Positions 8,532-17,856 of a DNA stretch of 46,484 nucleotides are shown here, piece after piece. The position numbers and the translations under genes are program-made. Source of the DNA: Gilliamella intestini (lineage in GTDB: Bacteria > Pseudomonadota > Gammaproteobacteria > Enterobacterales > Orbaceae); contig NZ_FMBA01000018.1 of NCBI RefSeq assembly GCF_900094935.1, positions 1 to 46,484 of the forward strand, in the 5' to 3' direction. The notes below the pieces were generated by a model, which was given only the letters and a program-made list of their open reading frames with translations, did no database searches and was not told where the DNA came from. Position 1 is the first letter of the stretch. Each line of letters starts with the position of its first letter.

Positions 8532-9703
8532 AACGGCTCTATTATTGGTATGATGTCGATTTTAATCAACACAAAATTATCGCCGAATCATCACAGGCTG
8601 TTAAACGGCATTTATTGTTACAAGGTAAAATCGCCATTAAGATTAAAGCAGGTAATATTATTACCGCACATAGCTTTAATCGTACTGATTTGCTGATGAT
8701 TACTAAACAATTAGCGACGATGTTAAAAGCTGGATTATCTATTATTGATACATTGCAGTTACTCGCCCAAGAGCAAACTAAACCACACTGGCAATATTTG
8801 TTACTTGATATTAAGCAACAAATAGCTAAAGGCGAATTTTTATCCCAAGTATTACGGCAACATTCTTCGGTATTTTCTGCCCTGTATTGCGAAATTATAG
8901 CAACAGGCGAACTGACAGGGCAGCTTGATGAAAGTTTTGAGCAGTTAGCTGTATTGCTTGAAAAATCAATCAAACTACAAAAAAGCTTAAAAAAGGCAAT
9001 GCGTTACCCAATGTTTTTATTATTGGTTGCGGTAATTGTAAGTTTGGTGATGTTGTTGTTTGTTTTGCCAAAATTTTCCGATATTTATCAAGACTTTGAT
9101 GCCAAGTTACCTGCTTTTACACAAGGTGTTATTGATTTTTCTAATTATTTGCAACAAAGCTGGTTAATTTGGTGTGTAATTTTTTTTATTAGCTATTTTT
9201 GTTATCAGCGCTATTTAAAAGTACGCTATCGCTATAAAATCGAAAAGATAATAATCAAAAGTCCTTTTATTGGTCCAGTGATCAAAACCAGCTGCTTAAC
9301 GCAGATTTTTCAAACCATTGCGATCACCCAAAAAGCAGGCATACCATTATTAGCGGGTTTAGCTGCAGCGGCTAATACCACTTATTATTGCCTTTATCGT
9401 GATAGTCTTTCGAAAATTATAGCTAGTATTGAGCAAGGACATGCATTTAGCCATGTATTGCATCAGCAATTATACTTTCCTAGCTTATGTGCCCAGCTTA
9501 TTCATGTAGGCGAAGAGTCAGGTACGCTAGATTTAATGCTTGATAAGCTAGCTAACTATTATCAAGAACAAAATCAAACCCTAACCGATAATTTATCGCA
9601 AGCGTTTGAGCCACTATTAATGCTAGTATTGGCGTTGATTATTGGTAGTTTAATTGTAGCTATGTATTTACCGATATTCCAAATGGGCGAAGTGATTCAC
9701 TAA
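8528..9703 (+). CDS. hofC: type IV pilus inner-membrane platform protein (HofC/PilC/GspF family)
   Basis: 391 residues with two T2SSF domains. LATMLKAGLSIIDTLQLL and ITQKAGIPLLAGL are the paired GspF repeats; GELTGQLDESFEQLA and GEESGTLDLMLDKLANYY are the matching second halves. Membrane segments lie at about 160-182, 205-225 and 363-385. It anchors the pilus motor and is thought to turn ATPase movement into pilin insertion. Start ATGA overlaps the ATPase stop; the stop overlaps the next ATG by one base. Confidence 0.92.
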   Translation: MKRLYYWYDVDFNQHKIIAESSQAVKRHLLLQGKIAIKIKAGNIITAHSFNRTDLLMITKQLATMLKAGLSIIDTLQLLAQEQTKPHWQYLLLDIKQQIAKGEFLSQVLRQHSSVFSALYCEIIATGELTGQLDESFEQLAVLLEKSIKLQKSLKKAMRYPMFLLLVAVIVSLVMLLFVLPKFSDIYQDFDAKLPAFTQGVIDFSNYLQQSWLIWCVIFFISYFCYQRYLKVRYRYKIEKIIIKSPFIGPVIKTSCLTQIFQTIAITQKAGIPLLAGLAAAANTTYYCLYRDSLSKIIASIEQGHAFSHVLHQQLYFPSLCAQLIHVGEESGTLDLMLDKLANYYQEQNQTLTDNLSQAFEPLLMLVLALIIGSLIVAMYLPIFQMGEVIH

Positions 9704-10452
9704 TGTTAGTCTTTATTATTATCTATTTAGGTCTTTGTATCGGTAGCTTTGTTTATGTTGCTTATTACCGTTATTTGCCAACATTGACACCGTACCAATA
9801 TTTATGTCGAATTAGTTTTCATCGTTCTGCTTGCCCACATTGTCATAGTAAGCTTAAAGCTTGGCAATTGATACCGATTATTTCTTGGTTAATATTAAAA
9901 CGGCGTTGTTATTACTGCAATACTAATATTTCATGCCAATATCTTATTGTTGAATTATTTGTCGCTGTTTTATTTACTTTTATTTATATTGATAAAAGCA
10001 TCAATTATCAAAGCGGTATTTTAATGATTCTTGGTTGTTATTTTTTACTTTTAGCTTTAATCGATTTTAAATACTATTTATTGCCAGATTTGTTTACCCA
10101 ACCACTAATGTGGACAGGTGTAATGCTTGCCTATTTTGATTTGGCAAACATCGTTTTAACCGATGCTTTGCTAGGTATCTTTTGGGGATATCTATTATTA
10201 AAAATACCTGCTACTTTATTTTATTTGGTATTTAAAAAACAGGGATTAGGGGGAGGTGATATCAAATTGCTTGCCGCTCTTGGTGCTTGGTTGCCTTATA
10301 CATCATTACCAATGTTATTATTTTTTGCTTCCCTATTGGGGATTATATATTCTCTTTTTTTGCGATATGTGATCAATGAACCAAAATCAAAAGTTATTCC
10401 ATTTGGTCCTTTCTTATTAATTTCTGGTTATGTGATTTATTATTTCTGTTAA
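9703..10452 (+). CDS. pilD: prepilin peptidase / N-methyltransferase
   Basis: 249 residues, polytopic A24 aspartic protease. Four cysteines CPHC (44-47) and CYYC (69-72) form the cytoplasmic zinc site found in bifunctional PilD proteins. The catalytic aspartates are D121 (LIDFKYYLLPD) and D186 (GLGGGDIKLL). It cleaves the prepilin leader and N-methylates the new Phe. As last gene of the pilin-ATPase-platform-peptidase operon it supplies maturation for the pilin at 6951. Confidence 0.92.
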   Translation: MLVFIIIYLGLCIGSFVYVAYYRYLPTLTPYQYLCRISFHRSACPHCHSKLKAWQLIPIISWLILKRRCYYCNTNISCQYLIVELFVAVLFTFIYIDKSINYQSGILMILGCYFLLLALIDFKYYLLPDLFTQPLMWTGVMLAYFDLANIVLTDALLGIFWGYLLLKIPATLFYLVFKKQGLGGGDIKLLAALGAWLPYTSLPMLLFFASLLGIIYSLFLRYVINEPKSKVIPFGPFLLISGYVIYYFC

Positions 10453-10512
10453 AAAGTTTCAGGAAAATAGGTGTTTTAATCAATTTATTGTTAATCAATA
10501 AGTGTTAAAAGT

Positions 10513-10544
10513 GCATAAATGTATTATTTTTTCATTAAATGCAA
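10513..10544. promoter_or_regulatory. inverted-repeat operator candidate upstream of the M20 gene
   Basis: TGCAT and ATGCA flank an AT-rich spacer in the region before the amidohydrolase gene. The layout is operator-like, but I cannot assign a regulator. A TATAGT that could be a -10 box lies about 80 bases downstream. Confidence 0.25.
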
Positions 10545-10663
10545 TATATAACTAAAATTGATATCCATAGTAAAAATAGTTATTTTTATAAAAGTGAAAA
10601 TCGCGTTATAGTGTTAGCTAGGTTTGTTGAACCGCAGGTTATTCACCTACTAAGGAATTACTT

Positions 10664-11821
10664 ATGATATCTAATAGTATTAATCAATTAAAAACCGAAA
10701 TGATAACATGGCGCCATCATATTCACGCCCATCCAGAAACAGCCTTTGAAGAGGTTAAAACCACGCAATTTATTATCGAAAAGTTACAATCCTTTGGTAT
10801 TACCGAGCTATATACTGATTTTGCGCCAACTGGGGTTGTTGGTATTATTAAAGGTAATTGTGATGGGCGATGGATTGCTCTGCGAGCTGATATAGATGCA
10901 TTAGATATTATTGAATCAAATAATATTGATTATTGCTCAACCATTTCCGGCAAAATGCATGGGTGCGGTCATGATGGGCATACTGCTATGTTACTAGGAA
11001 CGGCTAAATATCTTAGTGAACACCGTGATTTTGCCGGTACTGTTGTTGTTATTTTTCAACCAGCTGAAGAAAACGAAGGTGGAGCCAGAGTAATGGTTGA
11101 AAATGGCTTATTTGAACGATTCCCGATTGAAGCCGTATATGGCATTCATAACCAACCTAATATGGAGTTAAATCACTTTTATATTAATCATGGTCCTATG
11201 ATGGCTTCGTATGATGTATTTGAGATCAAAATAACGGGTGTTGGTGCTCATGCTGCTGCGCCTCATCTAGGGAAAGATACAATTTTAACAGCTACGCAAA
11301 TCGTGAATGGATTACAAAGTATTGTGAGCCGTAATGCTGATCCTTTAAGTTCGTTGGTAGTTAGCGTAACGCAAATTCATAGCGGCGATACTTGGAATGT
11401 GTTACCACAAGAAGCGGTGATTCGTGGCACGGTTAGAACATTTAGTGCACAAGTACAAGATATGGCTGAAAATCGTATTAAACAAATAGCAACAGGTATT
11501 GCCACAACATTTGGCGCCAAGGCGAAAGTAGATTATCAACGTCGTTACCCAGCCACCATCAATTACGCTAAACAAGCTGATATTGCTATTGCCGCTGCTA
11601 AACAAGTTGTGGGACAAGATAACTTAATTATTGATCCTCTTCCTTCAATGGGTTCAGAAGATTTTGCTTTTATGCTACAAAAAATCCCAGGTGTTTATGT
11701 ATGGTTGGGCGCTGGTAAAGGGGCTAATTTGCATAATCCAGCTTTTAACTTTAATGATGAAGTGTTAACAACTGGTGTAAGCTATTTTGTTGAAATTGTT
11801 AACCAAGAACTTGCTAATTAA
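10664..11821 (+). CDS. M20D-family amidohydrolase (hippuricase / N-acyl-amino-acid hydrolase type)
   Basis: 385 residues. WRHHIHAHPETAFEE, KMHGCGHDGHTAMLLG (C101, H103), FQPAEENEGGARVM (E135/E136), VYGIHNQP and the final GANLHNPAFNFND supply the metal ligands and catalytic Glu of the M20D group, which uses a Cys ligand. GAHAAAPHLGKD is the lid/dimerisation domain signature. Relatives cleave hippurate, N-acetyl amino acids, indole-acetyl-amino acids or acetyl-diaminopimelate; the exact substrate cannot be read from sequence. No signal peptide, so cytoplasmic. A clear AAGGA precedes the ATG. Monocistronic; convergent with ygfZ. Confidence 0.88.
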   Translation: MISNSINQLKTEMITWRHHIHAHPETAFEEVKTTQFIIEKLQSFGITELYTDFAPTGVVGIIKGNCDGRWIALRADIDALDIIESNNIDYCSTISGKMHGCGHDGHTAMLLGTAKYLSEHRDFAGTVVVIFQPAEENEGGARVMVENGLFERFPIEAVYGIHNQPNMELNHFYINHGPMMASYDVFEIKITGVGAHAAAPHLGKDTILTATQIVNGLQSIVSRNADPLSSLVVSVTQIHSGDTWNVLPQEAVIRGTVRTFSAQVQDMAENRIKQIATGIATTFGAKAKVDYQRRYPATINYAKQADIAIAAAKQVVGQDNLIIDPLPSMGSEDFAFMLQKIPGVYVWLGAGKGANLHNPAFNFNDEVLTTGVSYFVEIVNQELAN

Positions 11822-11835
11822 GTTAGAATGATAAA

Positions 11836-11881
11836 CCAACGACAGCTAGGATAAACGTTGTGTCATTCCAGCTGTCGTTGG
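11836..11881. terminator. long hairpin between convergent genes
   Basis: A perfect 12-bp inverted repeat, CCAACGACAGCT at 11836-11847 and AGCTGTCGTTGG at 11870-11881, fills most of the 70-bp gap between the amidohydrolase and ygfZ stops. It probably ends both transcripts. Confidence 0.65.
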
Positions 11882-11891
11882 GGTTAAAAAA

Positions 11892-12767
11892 TTAAAATGT
11901 CATTCGGCTGTTATCATTTCCATATACTCTAAATGGCGTATTTAAATCAATTCCATTATTAAGTACCACTTGGACACAAACACCGTCTTTTTCGTCCAAT
12001 TTTGCCGCAGCTAACACAAGTCCCCCTTCTCGCCAACCACCAGCAAGTTTATACTCAAGCGTACTGCCTATTTTAGGTAGAACATCACTCGTACCTTTTA
12101 TTACATACATTCCACGAGTATTTGCTCCACGGAATTGCGCTCTAGCTACCATTTCTTGCCCACAGTAACAACCTTTTTCAAAGCTGATTGCGTCATAAGA
12201 TTGTAAATTACAGGCTTGTGGTAATAATATTGCCATATTGTCATTATCAATAATAGGGTAACCAGCTTGCAAATCAAGTTTTAGCCAGTCGCTACATGGA
12301 TGTAAATCTTCAGAAATAGGCTCCGGTGTTACCATAATAACACGCATTTGCGGTAAAGGTAGTTTGATATAGGTGATCTTATTTTCAGTAAAACAGTTTT
12401 TATCGCTTAATTTTCTTGCGATTTCAGTGGGAATCGCATCTCCAACCAAGCCGACCATATTTAAATCGTCGACTGGTGTAATAGTAACTTTAGAAAAAAC
12501 AGCATATTTAGCTAGTTCGGCAACCTGTTTTTTAACAACACTTTTGCGCTCAATATAGTAAATATCGTTACCTCGTTGAAATAACAATAAAGTACTCCAC
12601 ATTCTGCCTTTATTGTCACAATGAGCAGCATAAAGCGTAGATTGTTCTGAAAGTCGGTTAATATCGTTGGTTATTTGACCTTGCAGGAAAGTGCGGTTAT
12701 CCTCACCAGTAACTTTAACTAATTGCCAGTCAGCAAGAGAGGTTGGTTTAGAAGAAATATTGCTCAT
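11892..12767 (-). CDS. ygfZ: YgfZ, folate-binding Fe-S cluster/tRNA-modification protein
   Basis: 291 residues, related to the GcvT/aminomethyltransferase fold. The diagnostic motif is FEKGCYCGQEMVARAQFRG, with the conserved Cys of K-G-C-Y-x-G-Q-E. YgfZ binds tetrahydrofolate and helps maintain Fe-S enzymes such as MiaB. It is about 35 residues shorter than E. coli YgfZ, mainly in the N-terminal and mid loops. The ATG follows AAAGG. It is divergent from ilvI, with an IS481-derived mini-element between them. Confidence 0.92.
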   Translation of the reverse strand: MSNISSKPTSLADWQLVKVTGEDNRTFLQGQITNDINRLSEQSTLYAAHCDNKGRMWSTLLLFQRGNDIYYIERKSVVKKQVAELAKYAVFSKVTITPVDDLNMVGLVGDAIPTEIARKLSDKNCFTENKITYIKLPLPQMRVIMVTPEPISEDLHPCSDWLKLDLQAGYPIIDNDNMAILLPQACNLQSYDAISFEKGCYCGQEMVARAQFRGANTRGMYVIKGTSDVLPKIGSTLEYKLAGGWREGGLVLAAAKLDEKDGVCVQVVLNNGIDLNTPFRVYGNDNSRMTF

Positions 12768-12914
12768 ATTTGTACCTTTGGGTGAAGAAGAATCCTAGTA
12801 CCGTTATGGCTAGAAATACTTATCTTCTGAGTTTATATAAAAAATAAAAAAATAACAATAAAATCAATCTGCAATATTTGAATAAAATTGTTAGTTTTAT
12901 GGGTATTATTCATG

Positions 12915-13113
12915 TGTAGAAGTTTTTCGCGTTGTTTACTGTAATTTGAGAAATTACTGTTATAAAAAACAAAATTAAAACTCTATCACATAAAAGCGAT
13001 AGGGCTCTGATAAAATAAACAAAAATAACCGTTACTAATTTGGTTAAACGCTTTATGGGTTTTTAGCGAATTATTTTAACTATAAAGTGTAAACAAGTCG
13101 GCGTTCTCCTATA
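12915..13113 (+). mobile_element. IS481-derived miniature element, copy A
   Basis: The left end (TGTAG at 12915, then GCGTTGTTTACTGTAATTTG) and the right end (AAAGTGTAAACAAGTCGGCG, ending CCTATA at 13113) are inverted versions of one another. Both resemble the terminal repeat of the IS481 transposase remnant at 20473. The last 70 bases align with the 3' end of that remnant, while the middle lacks a transposase ORF. I read it as an internally deleted, non-autonomous copy of about 199 bp. Hairpins occur inside: GTAATTT/AAATTAC and CTCTATC/GATAGGG. No clear target duplication. It fills nearly half of the ygfZ-ilvI divergent promoter region. The remaining 12768-12914 shows nothing recognisable. 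Confidence 0.7.
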
Positions 13114-13203
13114 ACTTAGCTAATTGACTTTATTGATTTTTATTACAAGTTGATGCAAAATGACTCACTATATAATAAATCAATAACATTGGAGGCAACA
13201 ACC

Positions 13204-14922
13204 ATGGTGAAGCTGTCAGGTGCAGAGATGGTTATTCAATCTTTGATTGACCAAGGAGTAAAACAGATATTTGGTTATCCCGGTGGTAGTGTTCTTGATA
13301 TTTATGATGCAATTCATACACTAGGTGGAATTGAACATATTTTAGTTCGCCATGAACAAGCTGCAGTACATATGGCTGATGGTTATGCAAGAGCAACGGG
13401 CGATGTGGGCGTGGTTTTAGTTACATCAGGTCCAGGTGCAACTAACACTATTACAGGTATTGCAACCGCTTATATGGATTCGGTACCGTTAATAATATTA
13501 TCTGGGCAGGTTGCTAGTAATTTAATTGGCAATGATGCATTTCAAGAGTGTGATATGGTTGGTATTTCACGTCCAATTGTAAAACACAGTTTTTTAGTCA
13601 AAGACAGCAAAGACATACCTGAAACCATCAAAAAAGCGTTTTATATTGCCTCAACTGGTCGGCCTGGTCCTGTCGTTATTGATTTACCTAAAGACATTGT
13701 GAATCCTGCCAACAAATATAATTACCATTATCCAAAATCAGTGACTATGCGCTCTTACAACCCAACTATACAAGGGCATAAAGGGCAAATTAAAAAAGCG
13801 TTAACCACTTTATTAACAGCTAAAAAGCCTGTTTTGTGTATCGGTGGTGGGGTGATTGCGGCAAATGCCAGTGATGTAATTAAAAAATTTGCTGAAAAAT
13901 TAAATTTGCCAGTAACGTCAACACTAATGGGAATTAGTGCCTTTCCTGGTACTGACAAACATTACCTTGGCATGGTTGGTATGCATGGTGTTTATGAAGC
14001 CAATGTAGCTATGCATAATGCTGATGTTATTTTGGCTATAGGGGCAAGGTTTGATGATAGAACAACAAATAATGTTGAAAAATATTGCCCAAAAGCTAAA
14101 ATCATTCATATTGATATCGACCCAACCTCAATATCAAAAACCATTATGGCAAGTATCCCAGTTGTGGGTGATGCTAAAATAGTGGTTGAAACAATGTTAT
14201 CTCAAATTGATGAGCTAAATGTAACGCGTGATTTAGATGCATTAGTTGATTGGTGGAAGCAAATTGAGCATTGGCGAGCTCGTCACTGTTTAGCGTATAG
14301 CCATGAAGGTGAAAGCATCAAACCTCAAGAAGCGGTTGAAGTATTGTATAAATTAACGAAAGGCGATGCATTTGTAGCAACCGATGTTGGCCAGCACCAA
14401 ATGTTTACAGCGCTTTATTACCCATTTGATAAGCCACGTCATTTTATTACCTCCGGAGGGCTTGGCACAATGGGATTTGGATTGCCAGCAGCGCTTGGAG
14501 TTAAATTGGCGTTCCCTAAAAAAACTGTAGTTTGTGTAACGGGCGATGGCAGTATCCAAATGAATATTCAAGAGTTATCAACCGCATTGCAATATGACTT
14601 ACCTGTGCTTGTTTTAAATTTAAATAATCGTTTTTTAGGTATGGTTAAGCAATGGCAAGATATGATTTATGCAGGCAGGCATTCTAGCTCTTATATGGAA
14701 TCACTCCCCGATTTTGCCAAGATTGCCGAAGCCTATGGTCATGTTGGAATGGTAATTACTAAACGTGAAGAACTAGAACCAAAACTCAAACAAGCCTTAG
14801 CCATTAAAAACCGCTTAGTTTTTGTTGATGTTATGACCGATGCTACTGAACATGTTTACCCAATGCAAGTTCGTGGTGGTGCAATGAACGAAATGTGGCT
14901 TAGCAAAACGGAGAGAACCTAA
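13204..14922 (+). CDS. ilvI: acetolactate synthase III, catalytic subunit
   Basis: 572 residues from the chosen start (E. coli IlvI 574). The upstream ATG at 13150 is rejected because GGAGG at 13191-13195 sits just before 13204 and the protein then opens [14 protein letters not shown] like E. coli IlvI (MEMLSGAEMV). [17 protein letters not shown] holds the catalytic Glu; [15 protein letters not shown], then GDGSIQMN with [12 protein letters not shown], is the ThDP/Mg site; FDDRTTNN contacts FAD. It condenses pyruvate (or pyruvate plus 2-oxobutyrate) in valine/leucine/isoleucine synthesis. The stop overlaps the ilvH start. No leader peptide was found. Confidence 0.96.
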   Translation: MVKLSGAEMVIQSLIDQGVKQIFGYPGGSVLDIYDAIHTLGGIEHILVRHEQAAVHMADGYARATGDVGVVLVTSGPGATNTITGIATAYMDSVPLIILSGQVASNLIGNDAFQECDMVGISRPIVKHSFLVKDSKDIPETIKKAFYIASTGRPGPVVIDLPKDIVNPANKYNYHYPKSVTMRSYNPTIQGHKGQIKKALTTLLTAKKPVLCIGGGVIAANASDVIKKFAEKLNLPVTSTLMGISAFPGTDKHYLGMVGMHGVYEANVAMHNADVILAIGARFDDRTTNNVEKYCPKAKIIHIDIDPTSISKTIMASIPVVGDAKIVVETMLSQIDELNVTRDLDALVDWWKQIEHWRARHCLAYSHEGESIKPQEAVEVLYKLTKGDAFVATDVGQHQMFTALYYPFDKPRHFITSGGLGTMGFGLPAALGVKLAFPKKTVVCVTGDGSIQMNIQELSTALQYDLPVLVLNLNNRFLGMVKQWQDMIYAGRHSSSYMESLPDFAKIAEAYGHVGMVITKREELEPKLKQALAIKNRLVFVDVMTDATEHVYPMQVRGGAMNEMWLSKTERT

Positions 14923-15416
14923 TGCGTTATATCTTATCAATTTTAACCGAAAACGAACCGGGCGCATTGTCACGAATTATCGGCTTGTTTTCGCAACGTG
15001 GTTTTAATATCGAAACTATCACCACTGCGCAGACTGAAGATCCTACCATGCACCGCATGACAATACAGACTAGTGGTGACGAACACGTCCTTGAACAGAT
15101 CCAAAAACAGCTACATAAGCTAGTTAATGTTTACCGCGTACATGATTTAACCGAAGGACCTCATGTTGAGCGCGAAATTATGCTAGTTAAAGTCGCTGCA
15201 AAAGGATCTGATGCTCGTGATGAAGTTAAACGTTGCGCTGATATTTTTAGAGGATCAATTGTAGATGTAACAGCAACACATTACATCGTACAATTATCGG
15301 GTACTAGCGAAAAACTAGACTCATTTTTAGCCTTGATACGTGAAACTTGCAACATTGTTGAAACCGTCCGTTCTGGCATTATTGGTTTATCGCGTAGTGA
15401 AAAAACAGTTAAATAG
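14922..15416 (+). CDS. ilvH: acetolactate synthase III, regulatory subunit
   Basis: 164 residues (E. coli 163). N-terminal ACT domain: RYILSILTENEPGALSRIIGLFSQRGFNIETIT, with the Gly/Asn positions that bind valine; a C-terminal ALS-SS domain follows (HVEREIMLVKV, IFRGSIVDVT, VRSGIIGLSRSEK). It gives feedback inhibition by valine and full activity to IlvI. TAATG overlap with ilvI. A decayed second copy of its last 55 bases lies at 21356. Confidence 0.96.
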   Translation: MRYILSILTENEPGALSRIIGLFSQRGFNIETITTAQTEDPTMHRMTIQTSGDEHVLEQIQKQLHKLVNVYRVHDLTEGPHVEREIMLVKVAAKGSDARDEVKRCADIFRGSIVDVTATHYIVQLSGTSEKLDSFLALIRETCNIVETVRSGIIGLSRSEKTVK

Positions 15417-15460
15417 CTATATTTATAATTAAGATATTTATAGATAACTTATTTAATCAA

Positions 15461-15486
15461 AGGCGTATTATACGCCTTAATTTTGT
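15461..15486 (+). terminator. ilvIH terminator
   Basis: AAGGCGT, ATTAT, ACGCCTT form a 7-bp hairpin at 15461-15479 followed by AATTTTGT. It lies 45 bases after ilvH and separates it from the IgaA-like genes. Confidence 0.75.
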
Positions 15487-15572
15487 CAAAGATACAATAA
15501 TAAAAAATATAAAAGAAAAGTTATATTGTTAACTTTATTTAATACCAGCAATAATATAAGGAAAATATAGGG

Positions 15573-17750
15573 ATGGAGTTTTATTGGTTATTTAAAGTTT
15601 TTTTGATAGGTCTTGCTTTATTCTCTTGGATTAGCTATAGGTCAGAAAGACATCAAAATAAACAAAATTTAAATGATATTATTAATGAACGCATTTCAAT
15701 AAGAAAATTAACAGAAGACGAATTTCAACTTCTACAGCCTTATCTAGATAATAAATGGTTAGTATTCCCTTATAAATATCAATCTTCTTTAATTGATTTA
15801 GAGGTATCAAAGTTAGCAGGAAATTGTGTCCGCCATAGTTTATACACTAATACTGAAGAAACATCTTTTTATTATGAGATTGGGGGGATTGAACTCTTTT
15901 TTCCATATAACATGTATCGCTATATTACAGCTTTTAACGTTGTAGAAGTCGTTTTTACTAAAAAATATGCATTTGTCGTTAAAATCAATGATTATGATAT
16001 AAAAACAGTTGCAGATTCTCAAGACGGAGTCATATACTCAGAACTCGATGAACCTTGGCTATACGAACAATCTCTTGATCTTGAAACTTTAGAAGATGAT
16101 GAGCTAAGTAGTGGCAAAGCAGCGAAAATAAAATCAGAAACTGATAACAAAATTAACTATGTTCAATTGTTAGAGCGAGAAGAAACATCATTAGAATCAA
16201 AAAATAGAAACAAAAAAACTAATGGTATATTATCAGCGTTTTTTTTGGTATCAATGACAGTATCTTTCCTGATGTATTGGTATTTGAATAATTCAGCCAT
16301 TCTTTTTTTAGTCATTTTTAGTTTTATTTTTTTTATTCTATTTTATTGGTATCAGCCAAAATCTAAATACGATTTATATAAAGTAAATTGCATTAAAGGA
16401 TTAATTAATAATAAAAAAACTAATAAAAAAGAAGTTACCATAGGTAAAAACTATATTTTAAAAGTTCCGCATTATTGGTTGCCGTTTTTGCCTGAAAAAT
16501 CGTTTATTCCAGCTAACATGGATGTAACAGTAGATGATAGAAAGTTAATTCGCTATGAAAACACGCTTTCAATTAACCAAGAAATTGAACAATTTGGGCC
16601 ACCAAAATTTGTTAAACGTAATTTAATACTCTTTATTACTGGAATTATTTTATCTGCTGTTGTCTATTTTCAAACAAATATTGTTGGTAATGCGTTATTA
16701 GCTTATCGGATTTTCAATCAAAATGTAATATTTTGGAAACTAGAAGATGAATCAGTCTTAAAAAACAGCCCAATTCAAAAAGGTGATCTGGTTAACATAC
16801 AAATGCGTAATGCATCATGTGATGTCAATGAAAAGAGTAATGAAAAAGGATGCCATACATTATTTATCAACGATCAACCTATTGAAAATAACCACGTAGT
16901 ATCAATGGCGGATCAAATGAAAAGCTTGTTTGATAACAATTTTATTGATACTCATATCGATCGTGATGTTATGAGAGTTCAGCAATATCAAGACAGATTG
17001 AATGAAATGTATAAACAATATGATAGGCAAGCATCAATCTATAGCATGAATATCAAAAGCCTTTATACAAAACTAAAAAATATAGGAAAAATTGTTACTA
17101 CTTTAGATAAAGCTTGCAACGTTTTTGAATTGGATTGTCATAACGTTAGAAAAGAATTATCTATATTTTATAATAGTTCTAATTGGCAAGAAATAGTTAA
17201 AAATGCTGAAAAGAATCCAAATTATAATGAGGTGGTTGATAACAAATTTGTATCTAGGCTTGATAGCCTAATTTCAACATTAAAGAAAGATATATTAGTA
17301 AAAATAAAGGATAAAGTTTCAAATTATCAGCATCAAAAATCAAGCCTAAGAATTGATTTATTTAATTATAGCTACAAAGACATAAGCACTCTAGATCGTG
17401 TAAATAATGGAAATCTTCAACAAGATTCATTATTAGAATTAAAGTTAAATCATTATTATGATGTTCTATTGGCCAAAGCAGGAACAATTAATATTATTGG
17501 ATTGGTTAAAGACATTTATTATCAAGATAACAATACAATATCAGGTTTAAAGGTTGATGCAAATTATTGTTACAGTATGAATTTAAATGATCTATTTTCA
17601 TTAACATCACCAGTTTTAATAAGCCTTGTTATTTTTAGTGTTACTAGCTTAATCTCATTCTTTAATGGCATAATAATGTGTTATAAATTAATTGCAAATC
17701 GTCGACGACAAACAGAAATCATTAAATTTTATAAAAATAGAATAATCTAA
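15573..17750 (+). CDS. IgaA/UmoB-family membrane protein, paralogue 1
   Basis: 725 residues, close to enterobacterial IgaA (about 710). Predicted layout copies IgaA: TM1 3-22; cytoplasmic domain 23-218 with KLTEDEFQLLQPYL; TM2 219-237 and TM3 242-260; cytoplasmic domain 261-348 ending EIEQFGPPKF; TM4 349-367; large periplasmic domain 368-679; TM5 680-705. The periplasmic Cys pairs C416/C427 and C515/C522 correspond in order to the four Cys of Salmonella IgaA, and SSNWQEIVKNAEKNP matches its NSKDWNALVKRANAG. IgaA restrains the Rcs phosphorelay through RcsD. This copy is the most canonical of the three. It has its own RBS (AAGGAAAA) and a strong terminator behind it. No rcs gene is in the window, so the target is inferred. 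Confidence 0.85.
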   Translation: MEFYWLFKVFLIGLALFSWISYRSERHQNKQNLNDIINERISIRKLTEDEFQLLQPYLDNKWLVFPYKYQSSLIDLEVSKLAGNCVRHSLYTNTEETSFYYEIGGIELFFPYNMYRYITAFNVVEVVFTKKYAFVVKINDYDIKTVADSQDGVIYSELDEPWLYEQSLDLETLEDDELSSGKAAKIKSETDNKINYVQLLEREETSLESKNRNKKTNGILSAFFLVSMTVSFLMYWYLNNSAILFLVIFSFIFFILFYWYQPKSKYDLYKVNCIKGLINNKKTNKKEVTIGKNYILKVPHYWLPFLPEKSFIPANMDVTVDDRKLIRYENTLSINQEIEQFGPPKFVKRNLILFITGIILSAVVYFQTNIVGNALLAYRIFNQNVIFWKLEDESVLKNSPIQKGDLVNIQMRNASCDVNEKSNEKGCHTLFINDQPIENNHVVSMADQMKSLFDNNFIDTHIDRDVMRVQQYQDRLNEMYKQYDRQASIYSMNIKSLYTKLKNIGKIVTTLDKACNVFELDCHNVRKELSIFYNSSNWQEIVKNAEKNPNYNEVVDNKFVSRLDSLISTLKKDILVKIKDKVSNYQHQKSSLRIDLFNYSYKDISTLDRVNNGNLQQDSLLELKLNHYYDVLLAKAGTINIIGLVKDIYYQDNNTISGLKVDANYCYSMNLNDLFSLTSPVLISLVIFSVTSLISFFNGIIMCYKLIANRRRQTEIIKFYKNRII

Positions 17751-17770
17751 TTATGATATAACTTATTGTG

Positions 17771-17814
17771 ATGTAGAGATTAAACGTAATTGCATTTAAT
17801 CTCTACATTTTTAA
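17771..17814 (+). terminator. terminator between IgaA-like paralogues 1 and 2
   Basis: A perfect stem, TGTAGAGATTAAA (17772-17784) and TTTAATCTCTACA (17795-17807), is followed by TTTTTA. With 13-14 pairs it should separate transcription of the two neighbours. Confidence 0.8.
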
Positions 17815-17856
17815 AAATAAAAATAATAACTGGCAAGAATAAGGAAAACACAAAAA

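Noticed and set aside
10448-10464. 17-base identity GTTAAAAAGTTTCAGGA with 20780-20796
   Set aside because: AT-rich, isolated and without shared flanks; it may be chance or a tiny footprint. Not enough to call a repeat.
13150-13203. N-terminal extension of IlvI from the upstream ATG
   Set aside because: No Shine-Dalgarno there, and the extra 18 residues are absent from IlvI proteins; GGAGG supports 13204.
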